The notes beneath the pieces were generated by a model. That model searched no databases and was not told where the DNA came from. It saw nothing but the letters and a program-made list of their open reading frames with translations. The position numbers and the translations under genes were made by a program. A DNA stretch of 38,156 nucleotides from an uncultured Leptospiraceae bacterium (GTDB taxonomy: Bacteria; Spirochaetota; Leptospiria; Leptospirales; Leptospiraceae), in NCBI GenBank assembly GCA_937924465.1, contig CALDSP010000125.1, positions 1 to 38,156 of the forward strand, in the 5' to 3' direction. The number at the start of each line of letters is the position of its first letter. Positions within the stretch are counted from its first letter, which is position 1. Shown in pieces: positions 16,452 through 25,578 of the stretch.

Positions 16452-17444
16452 TCAACTACAAATTTTCTTTAAATAGTTGAAAGGTTCCCCTTTTTGTAAA
16501 TGTTCCAAAGCTAAGTGGTATCCTTCTTCAATTGCGTTAGCTTTCCCCATAATGTATAGAGAGACTCCCGCGTTTAAGGCAACTGAATATGTTCCTGCTG
16601 TCAATTTTCCCGATAAAACTTCCTGAGCCTTTTTTACTGCTTCTTCTTTTGAGTAAATTTGAATTTCATTTTCTTGAAAATGTGGAATAAAACTTTTAGG
16701 ATTAAATACATGATAACTTCTAGAACCATTTTGCATTAGCACATATTCTGTCTCATGAAAAATAGAAAATTCATCGTATCCATCTCTTGAATGACAAACA
16801 AGAGCACGTTTTAGGTTTAGCTTTTCTAAAACTCCAGCTACTTTATCTAAAATACTAGAAGAATATACGCCTACTACTTGGTGCGTTGGATGCAAGGGAT
16901 TGCTTAGAGGTCCAATCATATTAAAAACTGTTCTAAATCCTAATTGCTTTCTTACATTTGCGGCGTGTTTCATAGCTGGGTGCCAAAAAGGAGCAAACAA
17001 AAATACAAATCCATGTTCTTCAAATTTCTCTATAGCTTCTTGAACAGTACTTGGAAAAGGATAACCTAAACCTTCTAATAAATCACTAGAACCACAAACA
17101 GAAGAAACCGAACGATTTCCATGTTTTGCAACTCGAACTCCCATGGAAGCAATTGTAATTGCAGAGAGAGTAGAAATATTAATAGATGCCTTAGCATCTC
17201 CTCCTGTGCCACAGGTATCTATGAAATCAAAAGGAAAATCTTTTTCTACAGGTAAAGCAGAGTCCCTCACAGCATTTACAAATCCTAATAATTCTTCTTC
17301 CGTTTCTTCCTTCATTTTAAGTGCAGTCAAAAAAGAAGCTAACACAATTTCAGAAATTTCACCTCTCATAACTTCTAACATAAAATTTCTAGTTTCAGCA
17401 AGTGTGAGGTTTTCTTTTTGAGTAAGTTTTTCTAGTAAATTCAT
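16452..17444 (-). CDS. trpD: Anthranilate phosphoribosyltransferase
   Basis: A 330-aa enzyme that joins anthranilate and PRPP in tryptophan synthesis. Visible features are an N-terminal helical domain (LTLAETRNFM...), the PRPP-binding CGTGGD (78-83), KHGNRSVSS (107-115), the anthranilate-binding region ending FLFAPFWHPAMKH, and the conserved FNMIGPLSNP. The length and motifs are complete. It overlaps pgsA by 4 nt (17441-17444). No other trp gene is present, so tryptophan genes are scattered in this genome. Thymidine phosphorylase is a distant relative but lacks this motif set. Confidence 0.96.
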   Translation of the reverse strand: MNLLEKLTQKENLTLAETRNFMLEVMRGEISEIVLASFLTALKMKEETEEELLGFVNAVRDSALPVEKDFPFDFIDTCGTGGDAKASINISTLSAITIASMGVRVAKHGNRSVSSVCGSSDLLEGLGYPFPSTVQEAIEKFEEHGFVFLFAPFWHPAMKHAANVRKQLGFRTVFNMIGPLSNPLHPTHQVVGVYSSSILDKVAGVLEKLNLKRALVCHSRDGYDEFSIFHETEYVLMQNGSRSYHVFNPKSFIPHFQENEIQIYSKEEAVKKAQEVLSGKLTAGTYSVALNAGVSLYIMGKANAIEEGYHLALEHLQKGEPFNYLKKICS

Positions 17445-18178
17445 TTAGCTCTCCTTATAGCATTAGAAATATATTTCCATTTTAAAAGTTCCCGATTAGA
17501 GATTAAATAACGGATTCCTGAAAGCACAGTAAAAACAGTAGCAAGCAACATAATATAATAAGGAAGGAATGCAGCTAAATGATAAAAAATATCTACATCT
17601 TCTGGAGCTTTTTTCTGAAGGGCTTGTATAAAGATCATAAAATTTTCATTGGCAATCTCTAAACCAATTTTTCCCATCTCTTTGCCTTTTTCAAATAGTG
17701 AATTGATATTTTTTCTTTGTCCTGTTGTAATTACAATGAATAAAGAAAGTATGACTATAATTGCTACCATTTGGAAAAAAGTTTTTAACTTAGCAATTTT
17801 CGTAGTACGAATTGATTTATTGTTTTGAATTCCAATATAACGCAGGGAAGTAATTAGCATATCTCTTAAAACTATCAAGAAGACCATCCACACTTCTACT
17901 TGTTCGTTGAGTGCTATAAAAGTCACAAAAGAACTTATTACTAAGACTTTGTCGGCAAGGGGATCTAAAAATTTTCCAAATTCAGTTTCTTGTTTCCACT
18001 TTCTTGCCAAATATCCATCTACTAAGTCTGTAAGTGAGGCAATTAAAAAAATTCCAAAAGCAATAATGTTATAAATTAAAGATTCTTTAAAGAGAAAGTA
18101 AATAAAAAAAGGAACAAGTGCAATCCGAATGAGTGTTAAAAAGTTTGGAAGATTGAGATTAGAATTTTCTTGATTCAA
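17441..18178 (-). CDS. pgsA: CDP-diacylglycerol--glycerol-3-phosphate 3-phosphatidyltransferase
   Basis: A 245-aa inner-membrane enzyme that commits CDP-diacylglycerol to phosphatidylglycerol. The CDP-alcohol phosphotransferase motif is complete: D51, D54-G55, A58-R59, G68, D72 and D76 (in TDLVDGYLARKW and FGKFLDPLADK). The N-terminal NLPNFLTLIRIALVPFF is typical of PgsA. At 245 aa it is longer than the usual 180-200. The extra comes from a loop of about 50 residues between late TM helices (around TTGQRKNINSLFEKGKEMG), an odd feature of unknown role. It starts 6 nt after the rimO stop. Confidence 0.93.
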   Translation of the reverse strand: MNQENSNLNLPNFLTLIRIALVPFFIYFLFKESLIYNIIAFGIFLIASLTDLVDGYLARKWKQETEFGKFLDPLADKVLVISSFVTFIALNEQVEVWMVFLIVLRDMLITSLRYIGIQNNKSIRTTKIAKLKTFFQMVAIIVILSLFIVITTGQRKNINSLFEKGKEMGKIGLEIANENFMIFIQALQKKAPEDVDIFYHLAAFLPYYIMLLATVFTVLSGIRYLISNRELLKWKYISNAIRRAK

Positions 18179-18184
18179 ATTTCA

Positions 18185-19501
18185 CTACTCCAAAAATACT
18201 CCATCCATGTCGTATTCTGAAAAGTTGTCAATGAGTACCTTTCCTATTTGCCCTACTTTTAGATTTGAATTTTTTACATACACTACTTCATCCATTTCGG
18301 GAGCATCCTGAAATCTGCGTACAATGCTTTCTTTTTTTCCTACTTTATCTACAATAGCAGGATAAGTTTCTCCAATTCTAGAAATGTGAATTTCTTTTAA
18401 AACTTCTAGATGAGCTTCACGAACTAAATTGACTCTGTGAGAAATTTCTTGTTCTTCTAATTGTTCTGAAAGAAGGTAAGCTTTCGTACCTTCTTGGGGT
18501 GAAAATCCAAAGAGAGCAAGTTTTTCAGGTTTAACTTCTTGAATAAATTGAATTACTTCGTCTACATCTTTTGCGGTTTCTCCGGGGTATCCCATAATAA
18601 TAGAAGTTCGTATTTCTAAATCTTTTCTTTGTCGAGCTTTTTTAAATAAATCTATAAAAAAATTTTTATTTCCAATTCGGTTCATAGATTTTAGAACTTT
18701 CTCCGAAACATGTTGAATAGGAGATTCAAAATAGGGAGCAATTTTTTCATTTGTTAGAAATAAATCTAAAAGTTTATATGTCTTTTTATCAGGGTATAAA
18801 TACAAAGGACGAAGAATTTTTAAGTCTTCTATTTCTGTAATAGTTTGAATTAAATTACTTAACTCATCTAAAGATTTTCCATAAAACACTGTATCTTGAG
18901 AAACTAAACAAATTTCTTTTGCACCTTCCGATAAAGCTTTATGAACATCTTGAAGAATTTCTTCTTTTGGAGAATCATGAAAACTACCACGTAACGTAGG
19001 AATAATACAAAAATGACAACCTCTATTGCATCCATCGGAAATTTTTACATAAGCAAAGGAAGAGTTGTTTTTCTTTTTGGACGTTAGGTGCAAATTTCTT
19101 TTTAAGAGTTCAAGGTCTGGGCGTTTCTGTTGAAAATATTCTGGAAAGTGAGAACGAATTATTTCATCTGCTTGAGAATATTTTCCTGTTCCAAAAAGTA
19201 AATCAATTTCAGGAATTTCTTCTTGGATTTCTTTAGAATATCTCTCTGCAAAACAACCAACAACAATTAGTTTTTGATTGGATTTTTTTTTTAAATCTAC
19301 CGCCTCTAAGATAGTTTCAATGGTTTCGTTTGTAGCTTCTGTAATAAAAGTACAAGTGTTAATAATAAGTAAATCACTCTTTTCGGGACTACTGGATAGG
19401 TTGAGTCCACATCTCAAAAGAGATTCTTCCATTTTAGAAGAATCTGCAATATTTTTAGGACAGCCTAAAGTAATTATATGAAAAGAGTGAGAAGAGTTCA
19501 A
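18185..19501 (-). CDS. rimO: Ribosomal protein uS12 methylthiotransferase RimO
   Basis: A 438-aa radical-SAM methylthiotransferase that modifies a conserved aspartate of ribosomal protein S12. The N-terminal UPF0004 domain has the three cluster cysteines C14 (TLGCPKN), C50 (NTCTF) and C83 (VGCFAERY). The radical SAM CxxxCxxC is C158, C162 and C165 in ISDGCNRGCHFCIIPTLRG. The GxPxLRGxxxS-type sequence and the C-terminal TRAM domain are present (YPAIVDKVGKKESIVRRFQDAPEMD, typical of RimO rather than MiaB, written here only to the first key residues). The start is TTG 19501, with GGAG 8 nt upstream inside the rodZ stop region. Confidence 0.96.
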   Translation of the reverse strand: MNSSHSFHIITLGCPKNIADSSKMEESLLRCGLNLSSSPEKSDLLIINTCTFITEATNETIETILEAVDLKKKSNQKLIVVGCFAERYSKEIQEEIPEIDLLFGTGKYSQADEIIRSHFPEYFQQKRPDLELLKRNLHLTSKKKNNSSFAYVKISDGCNRGCHFCIIPTLRGSFHDSPKEEILQDVHKALSEGAKEICLVSQDTVFYGKSLDELSNLIQTITEIEDLKILRPLYLYPDKKTYKLLDLFLTNEKIAPYFESPIQHVSEKVLKSMNRIGNKNFFIDLFKKARQRKDLEIRTSIIMGYPGETAKDVDEVIQFIQEVKPEKLALFGFSPQEGTKAYLLSEQLEEQEISHRVNLVREAHLEVLKEIHISRIGETYPAIVDKVGKKESIVRRFQDAPEMDEVVYVKNSNLKVGQIGKVLIDNFSEYDMDGVFLE

Positions 19502-19504
19502 AAT

Positions 19505-20623
19505 TTAGTCTCCTAGTTCTTTGATAATAAATTGAGAGCTATCGTAAGGGTTTGGAACTTTATAAAAGATTTTTTTAGTTACTTTATTATTTCTGGCGAG
19601 TTTGACTCTCTCTTTTCCGTTTTGGCTAATCTCTACCGCGCTTCCATCTCCCACTTTTAATTCTAAACGATTTCTTGCCTCTAAATTCAATTTTTCTCCT
19701 GCGTGAAACAGTCTTCTTTCTCCAATTTGACCATCTGAACTAAATTCAGCATATGTAGATTTAACAAAAAACAAAGTAATTTGAATTGGAACATCTCCTA
19801 CAGGAGAATAAGAGGAATCCTCCCGTTCTTTTCCAAAAGAAACAAGGATTTTAGCAGAATTTGCAGTAATTGACTGTGCCTTTATGATAATCTCTCGTCG
19901 TAGGCTTTCTAATTCAGGATTGTCATAACTTAACTTTATTTCTTCATCTACTTTGATTTCAAAAGTATACACCTTTCTTTCGGGAGAGATATTGAAACCA
20001 AGCACGGCTCTGCGTTCCTCTAAGTTTTCTTCCTTAACTCCCTTTATAAAGATACGACATTGCTGATTATTTACACTAAATGAAAATCCTTGATCCAAAG
20101 TTAGAGTAAAGGGAATATCTCCATTTTCTGGAATAGATTGAGGAGTGAAATTTATACCGGAAGGGATTCCTAGTTCTGTTTCAGAAGAGGATATGTTTTC
20201 AATTGGATTGTTAGAGGTTCTATCATTGATTTTGTCATCATAGAAAAAGCTAAAAACTAACACTGCCAAAAATATTATCCCTATTAGAATAAAAGGAAGA
20301 ATTGCTTTATTTTTTTCAATTTCTAAAGCAATCACTTTCATTGTGGGTTGAGTAATTTCCGGAATTGGCTGTTGGCTTTCTTCCATTTGCTGACTACGGT
20401 AAAGTTGAATAATTTGAGCCGAATCTAACTTCAAAAAATCTGCATAAGTTTTCAAAAAACCAATTGTAAAGGTTTCAGCTGGGAATTGGGTATAGTCTTC
20501 ATTTTCAAGAGCTAATATAAACTTGACAGCAATGTTAGTTTCTTTGGCAATATCTCGAACTGTAAGGTTTTTTTCTTCCCTAGCTTCTTTTAAAATTTGA
20601 CCAACTCGCTTGTATGTGTTCAA
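19505..20623 (-). CDS. rodZ: RodZ-like helix-turn-helix membrane protein
   Basis: A 372-aa bitopic protein. The cytoplasmic N-terminal HTH_25 domain (VGQILKEAREEKNLTVRDIA, residues 7-26, continuing to about 77) is the actin MreB-binding module of RodZ. One TM helix lies at about 108-127. The periplasmic C-terminal region of about 240 residues is beta-rich and diverged from the standard DUF4115. RodZ couples MreB to the elongation machinery and cell shape. The 12-nt gap from lolA and the 3-nt gap to rimO place it firmly in the long operon. The N-terminal assignment is secure, while the C-terminal role is inferred. Confidence 0.85.
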   Translation of the reverse strand: MNTYKRVGQILKEAREEKNLTVRDIAKETNIAVKFILALENEDYTQFPAETFTIGFLKTYADFLKLDSAQIIQLYRSQQMEESQQPIPEITQPTMKVIALEIEKNKAILPFILIGIIFLAVLVFSFFYDDKINDRTSNNPIENISSSETELGIPSGINFTPQSIPENGDIPFTLTLDQGFSFSVNNQQCRIFIKGVKEENLEERRAVLGFNISPERKVYTFEIKVDEEIKLSYDNPELESLRREIIIKAQSITANSAKILVSFGKEREDSSYSPVGDVPIQITLFFVKSTYAEFSSDGQIGERRLFHAGEKLNLEARNRLELKVGDGSAVEISQNGKERVKLARNNKVTKKIFYKVPNPYDSSQFIIKELGD

Positions 20624-20635
20624 AGTCTTTCTCCT

Positions 20636-21364
20636 TTAATTATTTTGAGTTTGGTTTGGATTTTGTGGAGCACTTACAAGAGGATTATTCACAATTTTGA
20701 CTTTTCCACTTATATGATAATTAAAAATTCCATCTTCGATTTCTTGATCTAATTGAATATTCGTAAATTCAATTTTTGTCTCTTTTCCTCTAGAATCTTT
20801 TCCAATGGCTTTACGAACTAGGTAATCTTTTGAATCAATAAATAAAGTAATGTAATCAAAACCACCGATTTTCTCTCGCTGTTCTAATGCTAAAACAAAA
20901 TACTCTTTTCCATCTTCCATTTTTTGAGGTTGAGTAATGGAATCAAATTTATAGTGATATTTGCGAAAAATTCTAAAAAGTCCAGCCGGTGTGTTTGTTG
21001 GAAAAATTGGTTCTCCTGAACTGTTATTTTTTTGGATTTCTAGATCTTGTTTTCCGACGGCTTCAATTCGTTTTATATAGATCCATAAAGTTTTTCCATC
21101 TGAAACGATTGTATCTCCTTCTGGTTGGGAAAAATCATAGCGTATTTTGCCTGGGTTTTTATACTGACTTTTTCCTTTCAAAATTGTACTTTTCTTGGAA
21201 GAGGAGGTTTGGATTACAAAATCCGCACTCATAGTTTTTATTTCTGAATATTTCTTTTTTACTTTTTTTACGACCTCCGAAGGTGAATTCCAATTGTGAG
21301 CCTGTGAATACAAAACACAGGGAGTAACAAATAAAAAGCAGAGCTTTACAAACAAAGGTTTCAT
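20636..21364 (-). CDS. lolA: LolA-like outer-membrane lipoprotein carrier
   Basis: A 242-aa periplasmic protein. The signal peptide ends near the LYSQA of residues 18-22. The mature domain opens with VVKKVKKKYSEIKTMSADF and continues with GKSQYKNPGKIRYDF, VSDGKTLWIY and the later FIDSKDYLVRKA. This is the LolA/LolB half-barrel order, in which the protein carries lipoproteins from the inner to the outer membrane. A C-terminal Asn/Gln/Pro-rich tail is unusual. It leads the long minus-strand gene run and diverges from a lipoprotein gene across a 129-nt gap. Confidence 0.88.
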   Translation of the reverse strand: MKPLFVKLCFLFVTPCVLYSQAHNWNSPSEVVKKVKKKYSEIKTMSADFVIQTSSSKKSTILKGKSQYKNPGKIRYDFSQPEGDTIVSDGKTLWIYIKRIEAVGKQDLEIQKNNSSGEPIFPTNTPAGLFRIFRKYHYKFDSITQPQKMEDGKEYFVLALEQREKIGGFDYITLFIDSKDYLVRKAIGKDSRGKETKIEFTNIQLDQEIEDGIFNYHISGKVKIVNNPLVSAPQNPNQTQNN

Positions 21365-21443
21365 GGTACTAATTCCATGTTTTTTTGGTAGTTTTTGTTG
21401 TTAAGAAAAATAATTTCAAACCTATAAATTTTCACTTTTAAAA

Positions 21444-21471
21444 TTTACAGCTTAAGGTATTCTAGTATAAA
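21444..21471 (+). promoter_or_regulatory. Candidate sigma-70 promoter for the lipoprotein-esterase operon
   Basis: TTTACA (21444-21449) and TATAAA (21466-21471) are separated by 16 nt and lie 22 nt before the start codon at 21494. They are close to the TTGACA/TATAAT consensus. In AT-rich DNA such matches arise easily by chance, so this is a modest call supported mainly by its position in the divergent gap. Confidence 0.35.
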
Positions 21472-21493
21472 AATTTTCTATTTTGAGGGTGGT

Positions 21494-22612
21494 ATGCAGG
21501 CAATCTTTTTATTTTTTTCTTACTTATTGATTCAGTCTTGTGCTAGTACGCAAACCAAAGGAGACGGCTATATTTATGTGAAAAATGTGACAGGAATCAA
21601 TCAAATTGACGCGGAACTAAATGCAAAACGAAAAATTTTAGAAAAAGGCTTAGGTGAATTGGTAGAGGGTCGTTCTCAAGTTATAGACGCTGAATCTAAA
21701 GAAAAAATTGTGATGTCTTCTGTAGAGGGCTTTGTAATTGATTATCAACAAATTGGACCCTCTCGTAAAAACGGAGCTCTTGTAGAAATTGATGCAAAAG
21801 GAAAAGTAAATGCTAAAGCCATTGAGGATGCTTTAAAACAACGTTATGCCGACATTGGTAAACCACGATTTCTCATGTTGATTGATGAAAATCTAAATGG
21901 AAAACCAAGTCGTGCGGGACAAACTGTCACTGAAAATGAAATAGCATCCAAATTTACAGAGTTTGAATTTTTAGATAAGGAGCAATTCATTCGAATTTTA
22001 GCTAAAGAGGGAGGAAAAGCGTTTGGAGTATATGGGGATTCTTCTTTAGAAAATAAAGCAATGCAGGCTGCCGCAGAAATGGGCGCTGAAATTTTACTAA
22101 TTGGAGTTTCAGAAACAAAAAATATTGGAGAAATTGAAGGAAGTGGACTTTATTCTATTCAGGCAACTTTGCGTTTTAAGTTTGTAGATGTAGGAACTGC
22201 CAAAATTATTGCTTCCGAAAATTCTACAAGTGCTTATCCTCATGTAAGTCCTGATAGTGGTTCTATTGAGGCTATCAAAAAAGCAGTATCTAAAGCTCAC
22301 GAAAAAATTCGCGATCAAATTTCCCAAAAATGGAAACGAGGCACAAGTATACGAGTTGTATTTGAAGGAATTCTTTACGATGACTTCATAGACAAAGACG
22401 TTGAGCACACAATCCGAACTATTCCGGGGGTAAACTTTACTTCTGTAAAATCTAGCTCTAACACAAATAACATGATTGTTCTAGAAGTGGAAGCCTTGTT
22501 TAATGGAAACATGCTATACCGTAAAATGCGGGATAGAAGAGGAGACTTTGGATTTGATTTTACACAAAAAGAAGTCAAACCAAGTACAGTTCATATTTTG
22601 GTTAAGAAATGA
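21494..22612 (+). CDS. FlgT/LPP20-like lipoprotein
   Basis: A 372-aa predicted lipoprotein with lipobox LIQSC and Cys16. Residues about 25-110 follow the pattern of the FlgT N-terminal/LPP20 fold: an A-rich helix (IDAELNAKRKILEKGLGEL), then a beta hairpin and SSVEGFVIDYQQIGPSRKNG. The middle resembles a CsgG/TolB-like subunit (MGAEILLIGVSE, SIQATLRFKFVDVGTAKII). Such proteins act in the outer-membrane or periplasmic part of the flagellar motor or in envelope assembly; which applies here is not decided by sequence. The Shine-Dalgarno GAGGGTGG precedes ATG 21494. The stop overlaps the esterase start by 4 nt. Confidence 0.7.
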   Translation: MQAIFLFFSYLLIQSCASTQTKGDGYIYVKNVTGINQIDAELNAKRKILEKGLGELVEGRSQVIDAESKEKIVMSSVEGFVIDYQQIGPSRKNGALVEIDAKGKVNAKAIEDALKQRYADIGKPRFLMLIDENLNGKPSRAGQTVTENEIASKFTEFEFLDKEQFIRILAKEGGKAFGVYGDSSLENKAMQAAAEMGAEILLIGVSETKNIGEIEGSGLYSIQATLRFKFVDVGTAKIIASENSTSAYPHVSPDSGSIEAIKKAVSKAHEKIRDQISQKWKRGTSIRVVFEGILYDDFIDKDVEHTIRTIPGVNFTSVKSSSNTNNMIVLEVEALFNGNMLYRKMRDRRGDFGFDFTQKEVKPSTVHILVKK

Positions 22613-23613
22613 ATGTAATTAAAATTTTTATTTCTTTGTTGTTATTTGTAGTTTTTGTTTATTGCAAGCAACCTAAACAAGATAGCCAGAGCAATTTTTT
22701 AATAGCTTATGCCTTAACCCAATCCATGAAAACTTCAAGCATAGGATTTCAAGAAGTTAAAGAATTTGGTTCTAATCCGGGAGGGCTCAAAATGTATTTG
22801 TTCACTCCTGAAAACCTAAACCCACAAGCTGGAGTTGTATTTGTTTTGCATGGATGCACAGAGAGTGCAAGTAAAATTAGAAATTCAGGTTGGGAAGATA
22901 TAGCAAAAGAAAGAAATTTATTGATAGTCTATCCTGAAGAACCAAGTATAACTTTTTTAGATGACCGTTGTTTTAATTGGTTTAATTTAAACGATATAAC
23001 CAAAAATTTGGGACAAGCTCAATCTGTGTATAGTATGCTTTCTTACGTAAAAGAAAAATTTTCTGTCAATTTAGAAAAAGTCTTTATTCTTGGGCTTTCT
23101 GCAGGAGGATATTTTTCTAGTGTAGTTGCTACAATTTATCCTGAAGATTTTAAAGGTTTTGCAAGTATTGCAGCAGGTCCTACGCGTTGCTATCCTGATG
23201 GAGTAAACAACATTTCAGAAATTACAAAATGTTCCTCAGGATATGGAGCTAGTTTAGAAACAGTTTCTAAAACTTCAACAGAATGGGGAGATTTTATTAG
23301 AAATACAAAACCAAATTTTTCTAATTGGCCTAGAGCTTTATTGATTCATGGGGGATTAGATACTATTGTTAAGCCAAGTTTATTTTATGAAGCAACTAAG
23401 CAATGGGAAAACCTGCATGGAATTTCTAGTCCTATTGTTACTTCTACATCTTCTTACATTCGCTCAACGTATGCTAATAAAAAATTAGAAACATGGTTTT
23501 TACCAAACCTAGGGCATGCTTATCCATTGAACCAATGTGGGAAAGTAGAAGGATATTATGTAGAAAGTGATATTTGTGCTACAAAAGTTATAGCAGATTT
23601 CTTTATACAATAA
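22609..23613 (+). CDS. Secreted PHB-depolymerase-family esterase
   Basis: A 334-aa alpha/beta-hydrolase of the PHB depolymerase/feruloyl esterase (Esterase_phd) type. The N-terminal signal peptide ends in VFVYC, a relaxed spirochaetal lipobox with Cys19, so it may be a lipoprotein. The oxyanion block is VLHGCTESA (79-87), and the nucleophile S164 is in LGLSAGG. The likely acid is D251 in HGGLDTIV and the likely base H303 in NLGHAYP. The paired cysteines around the active site suit an extracytoplasmic enzyme. The substrate is unknown: aliphatic polyesters, acetylated polysaccharide or a feruloyl ester are all possible. The ATGA overlap couples it to the lipoprotein before it. Confidence 0.85.
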   Translation: MNVIKIFISLLLFVVFVYCKQPKQDSQSNFLIAYALTQSMKTSSIGFQEVKEFGSNPGGLKMYLFTPENLNPQAGVVFVLHGCTESASKIRNSGWEDIAKERNLLIVYPEEPSITFLDDRCFNWFNLNDITKNLGQAQSVYSMLSYVKEKFSVNLEKVFILGLSAGGYFSSVVATIYPEDFKGFASIAAGPTRCYPDGVNNISEITKCSSGYGASLETVSKTSTEWGDFIRNTKPNFSNWPRALLIHGGLDTIVKPSLFYEATKQWENLHGISSPIVTSTSSYIRSTYANKKLETWFLPNLGHAYPLNQCGKVEGYYVESDICATKVIADFFIQ

Positions 23614-25080
23614 TTTTTTTATGAACTCACTGAAAGAAAGTATAAGTCTCTACTTATATGCAATTTCTTTGTGATTCTTGCTAGTCTTTGGGCAGGTATA
23701 GAACTTATTGCAGGTAAAGCTTTTTTAAACTCTTGGAATAAATTTCCTTTTGGAAAATATCCGAAAGGAGGTCTTTCAATTCGAGTTTGGGCTATGGTTT
23801 CTTTTTTATGTTTGTATTTTGTAGTTTTACCAACTGTAATTTATTACATTGCTAAATACAGAAAGCAAAAATCTTTAAACTGGAATATTTATATTCCTTT
23901 GTTTCTTTTTTCAATTTTAGTTTCAACAAACGTACCTTCTTTGTTAAGTATAAATTTTTTTCCAGGCGGAGCCTTTGTATTTATTCCAATGTAATATTTG
24001 GCTTATGGAACATTTAGAAAAGATATTTTTAATTTACATGAAATTCTATATGAAAAAAATTTTTTATTTTATGCAATTTCACTTTTTATTTCTTTTTTAT
24101 TTTTTATAATTTCTCTCTTTATTATAACCTTTCTCCTTCGAGAGGTGTATTTATTTTAATTCGACCTATAGCCAAAAAATTAGATGAAAATTATTGCAAA
24201 ATATTAGAAACAAATCAAGAATTAACAAAAGCCAAGTCTCAAATAGAAGAACTCAATAAACTTTCCAATCTAATCAATTCTACGTCTAGTCTCTCTCTGG
24301 TCATGATTTATATTTATGATTACATGAATTTAAACTTTGAAGTAGAGGCTTTTTGGTTACTAAAGATAGATGAAAAAAACAAAATATAACTACTATTTTT
24401 TCTATAAACAATTATATTCCAAATAATATCCATGAATACTATGAAAATTATACTTTTCCTTTAACACCGAAAGGAGCGGGAGGGTTTTACAAGGTATACA
24501 AATCAAAAGAATTATTGATTTGGAATTATAGTCTCAAATTTGATAAGTTAATCCAAGAAGCAAAAACAATCGATTTACAGATCGTACGAGACCTAAAATT
24601 AAAAACTTTAATTAACGTTCCTCTTATTGTTAGAAACAAAGTTATAGCAATACTTTCTCTTACTTCTTATAGAGAAGATTTTCAATTTTCAGAAATTGTT
24701 ATTTCACAAATTCAAATTTTTGCAGAACAAATTGCGAGTACTATCTATAAGTCTCAACTCTTAAAAGAGGCAGAAGAATCAAGGCAACTTCTAAGTAAAC
24801 AAAAACAACTTTTGGAATCGCAAAAGAAAGAAGCAGAAGATTTAAATCAAGACTTAAATATAAAAACTATCATGAAAAAGTTCGAGAGTTTTATAAAAAA
24901 ATACTATCAATTTGATTATTATGCACTCAATGTTATTGATATTAAGAAAAAAATTATGAAAGTTTTAGATTTTTCTTACCCTCCCAATACTCCGAGCGTG
25001 ATTGAATCCATCCATAATTTTGCGATTCCTTTTTTTTTTGGAAGAAGTATCAGGAAATAGAGAATTTTCAAAAAAGGTAA
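23614..25080 (+). pseudogene. Decayed multi-TM/GAF sensor gene (Leptospira-type cyclase/phosphatase relative)
   Basis: Fragments in three frames rebuild one protein. From about 23620, a run of TM helices (ILASLWAGIELIAGKAF, later PGGAFVFIPM) hits TAA at 23992 but continues in frame (YLAYGTFRKDIFNLHEILYE and two more TMs) to TAA 24157. The frame then shifts: IRPIAKKLDENY, LETNQELTKAKSQIEELNKL and FEVEAFWLLKIDEKN, ending at TAA 24387 beside an A7 run. A second shift opens a GAF domain (TPKGAGGFYKVYKSKELLIW...) and a coiled coil up to a T10 run at 25030-25039, beyond which the frame is lost. The catalytic output domain is missing, and the remnant abuts fur. No start codon is in frame at the 5' end: ATG 23621 is out of frame. 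At least four lesions make sequencing error alone unlikely. Confidence 0.82.
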
Positions 25081-25578
25081 TTATTTTGACTTTTGTAAAG
25101 TAGGATTGTATTTACATTTTTCTGGGTTTAAACATTCTCCGTAAATGTTTAATCTATGACCATAAATTTTAAAACCATTTAGTCTAGCGGCTTTTTCTTG
25201 GAGTTCTTCAATTTGATGATCTGTAAACTCAACGACTCTTCCGCAGTTCACACAAATTATATGATCGTGATGTTCATGTCCTATTATGTGTTCGTAAAAT
25301 TTATATTCTTTACCAAAGTCATGTTCTATTAGCAAATTTCCCTTAACCATGATATTTAAAATCCTATAAATTGTAGCTTTGGAAATTTCAGAACGTTTGT
25401 CTTTAAACATTTCAAGTAGACTATCGGCTGTAAAATGATTATGTATAGAAAAAATAGTTTGAGCTACAAGTAATCTTTGGTTAGTTACTTTGAGTTTTTC
25501 CTTTTTTAAAAGGAACTCAAAAGTTTGCATTTCTTTTTCAATTTCTTTTGGATATTTGGTTTGTTTTGGAGTTTTCAT
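25081..25578 (-). CDS. Fur-family metal-responsive transcriptional regulator
   Basis: A 165-aa Fur/PerR/Zur-type protein. The winged helix covers about residues 20-90, with recognition-helix region EISKATIYRILNIMV. The metal-binding region is HEHHDH (101-106), with C109-V-N-C112 and a second cysteine pair C149/C155 (GECLNPEKC) for the structural zinc, plus H141. The motifs fit Fur or PerR and do not settle which metal or oxidant is sensed. It is the last gene of a four-gene minus-strand operon, its ATG overlapping the reductase stop by 4 nt. Its position after metabolic genes, not beside iron-uptake genes, is unusual. Confidence 0.93.
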   Translation of the reverse strand: MKTPKQTKYPKEIEKEMQTFEFLLKKEKLKVTNQRLLVAQTIFSIHNHFTADSLLEMFKDKRSEISKATIYRILNIMVKGNLLIEHDFGKEYKFYEHIIGHEHHDHIICVNCGRVVEFTDHQIEELQEKAARLNGFKIYGHRLNIYGECLNPEKCKYNPTLQKSK

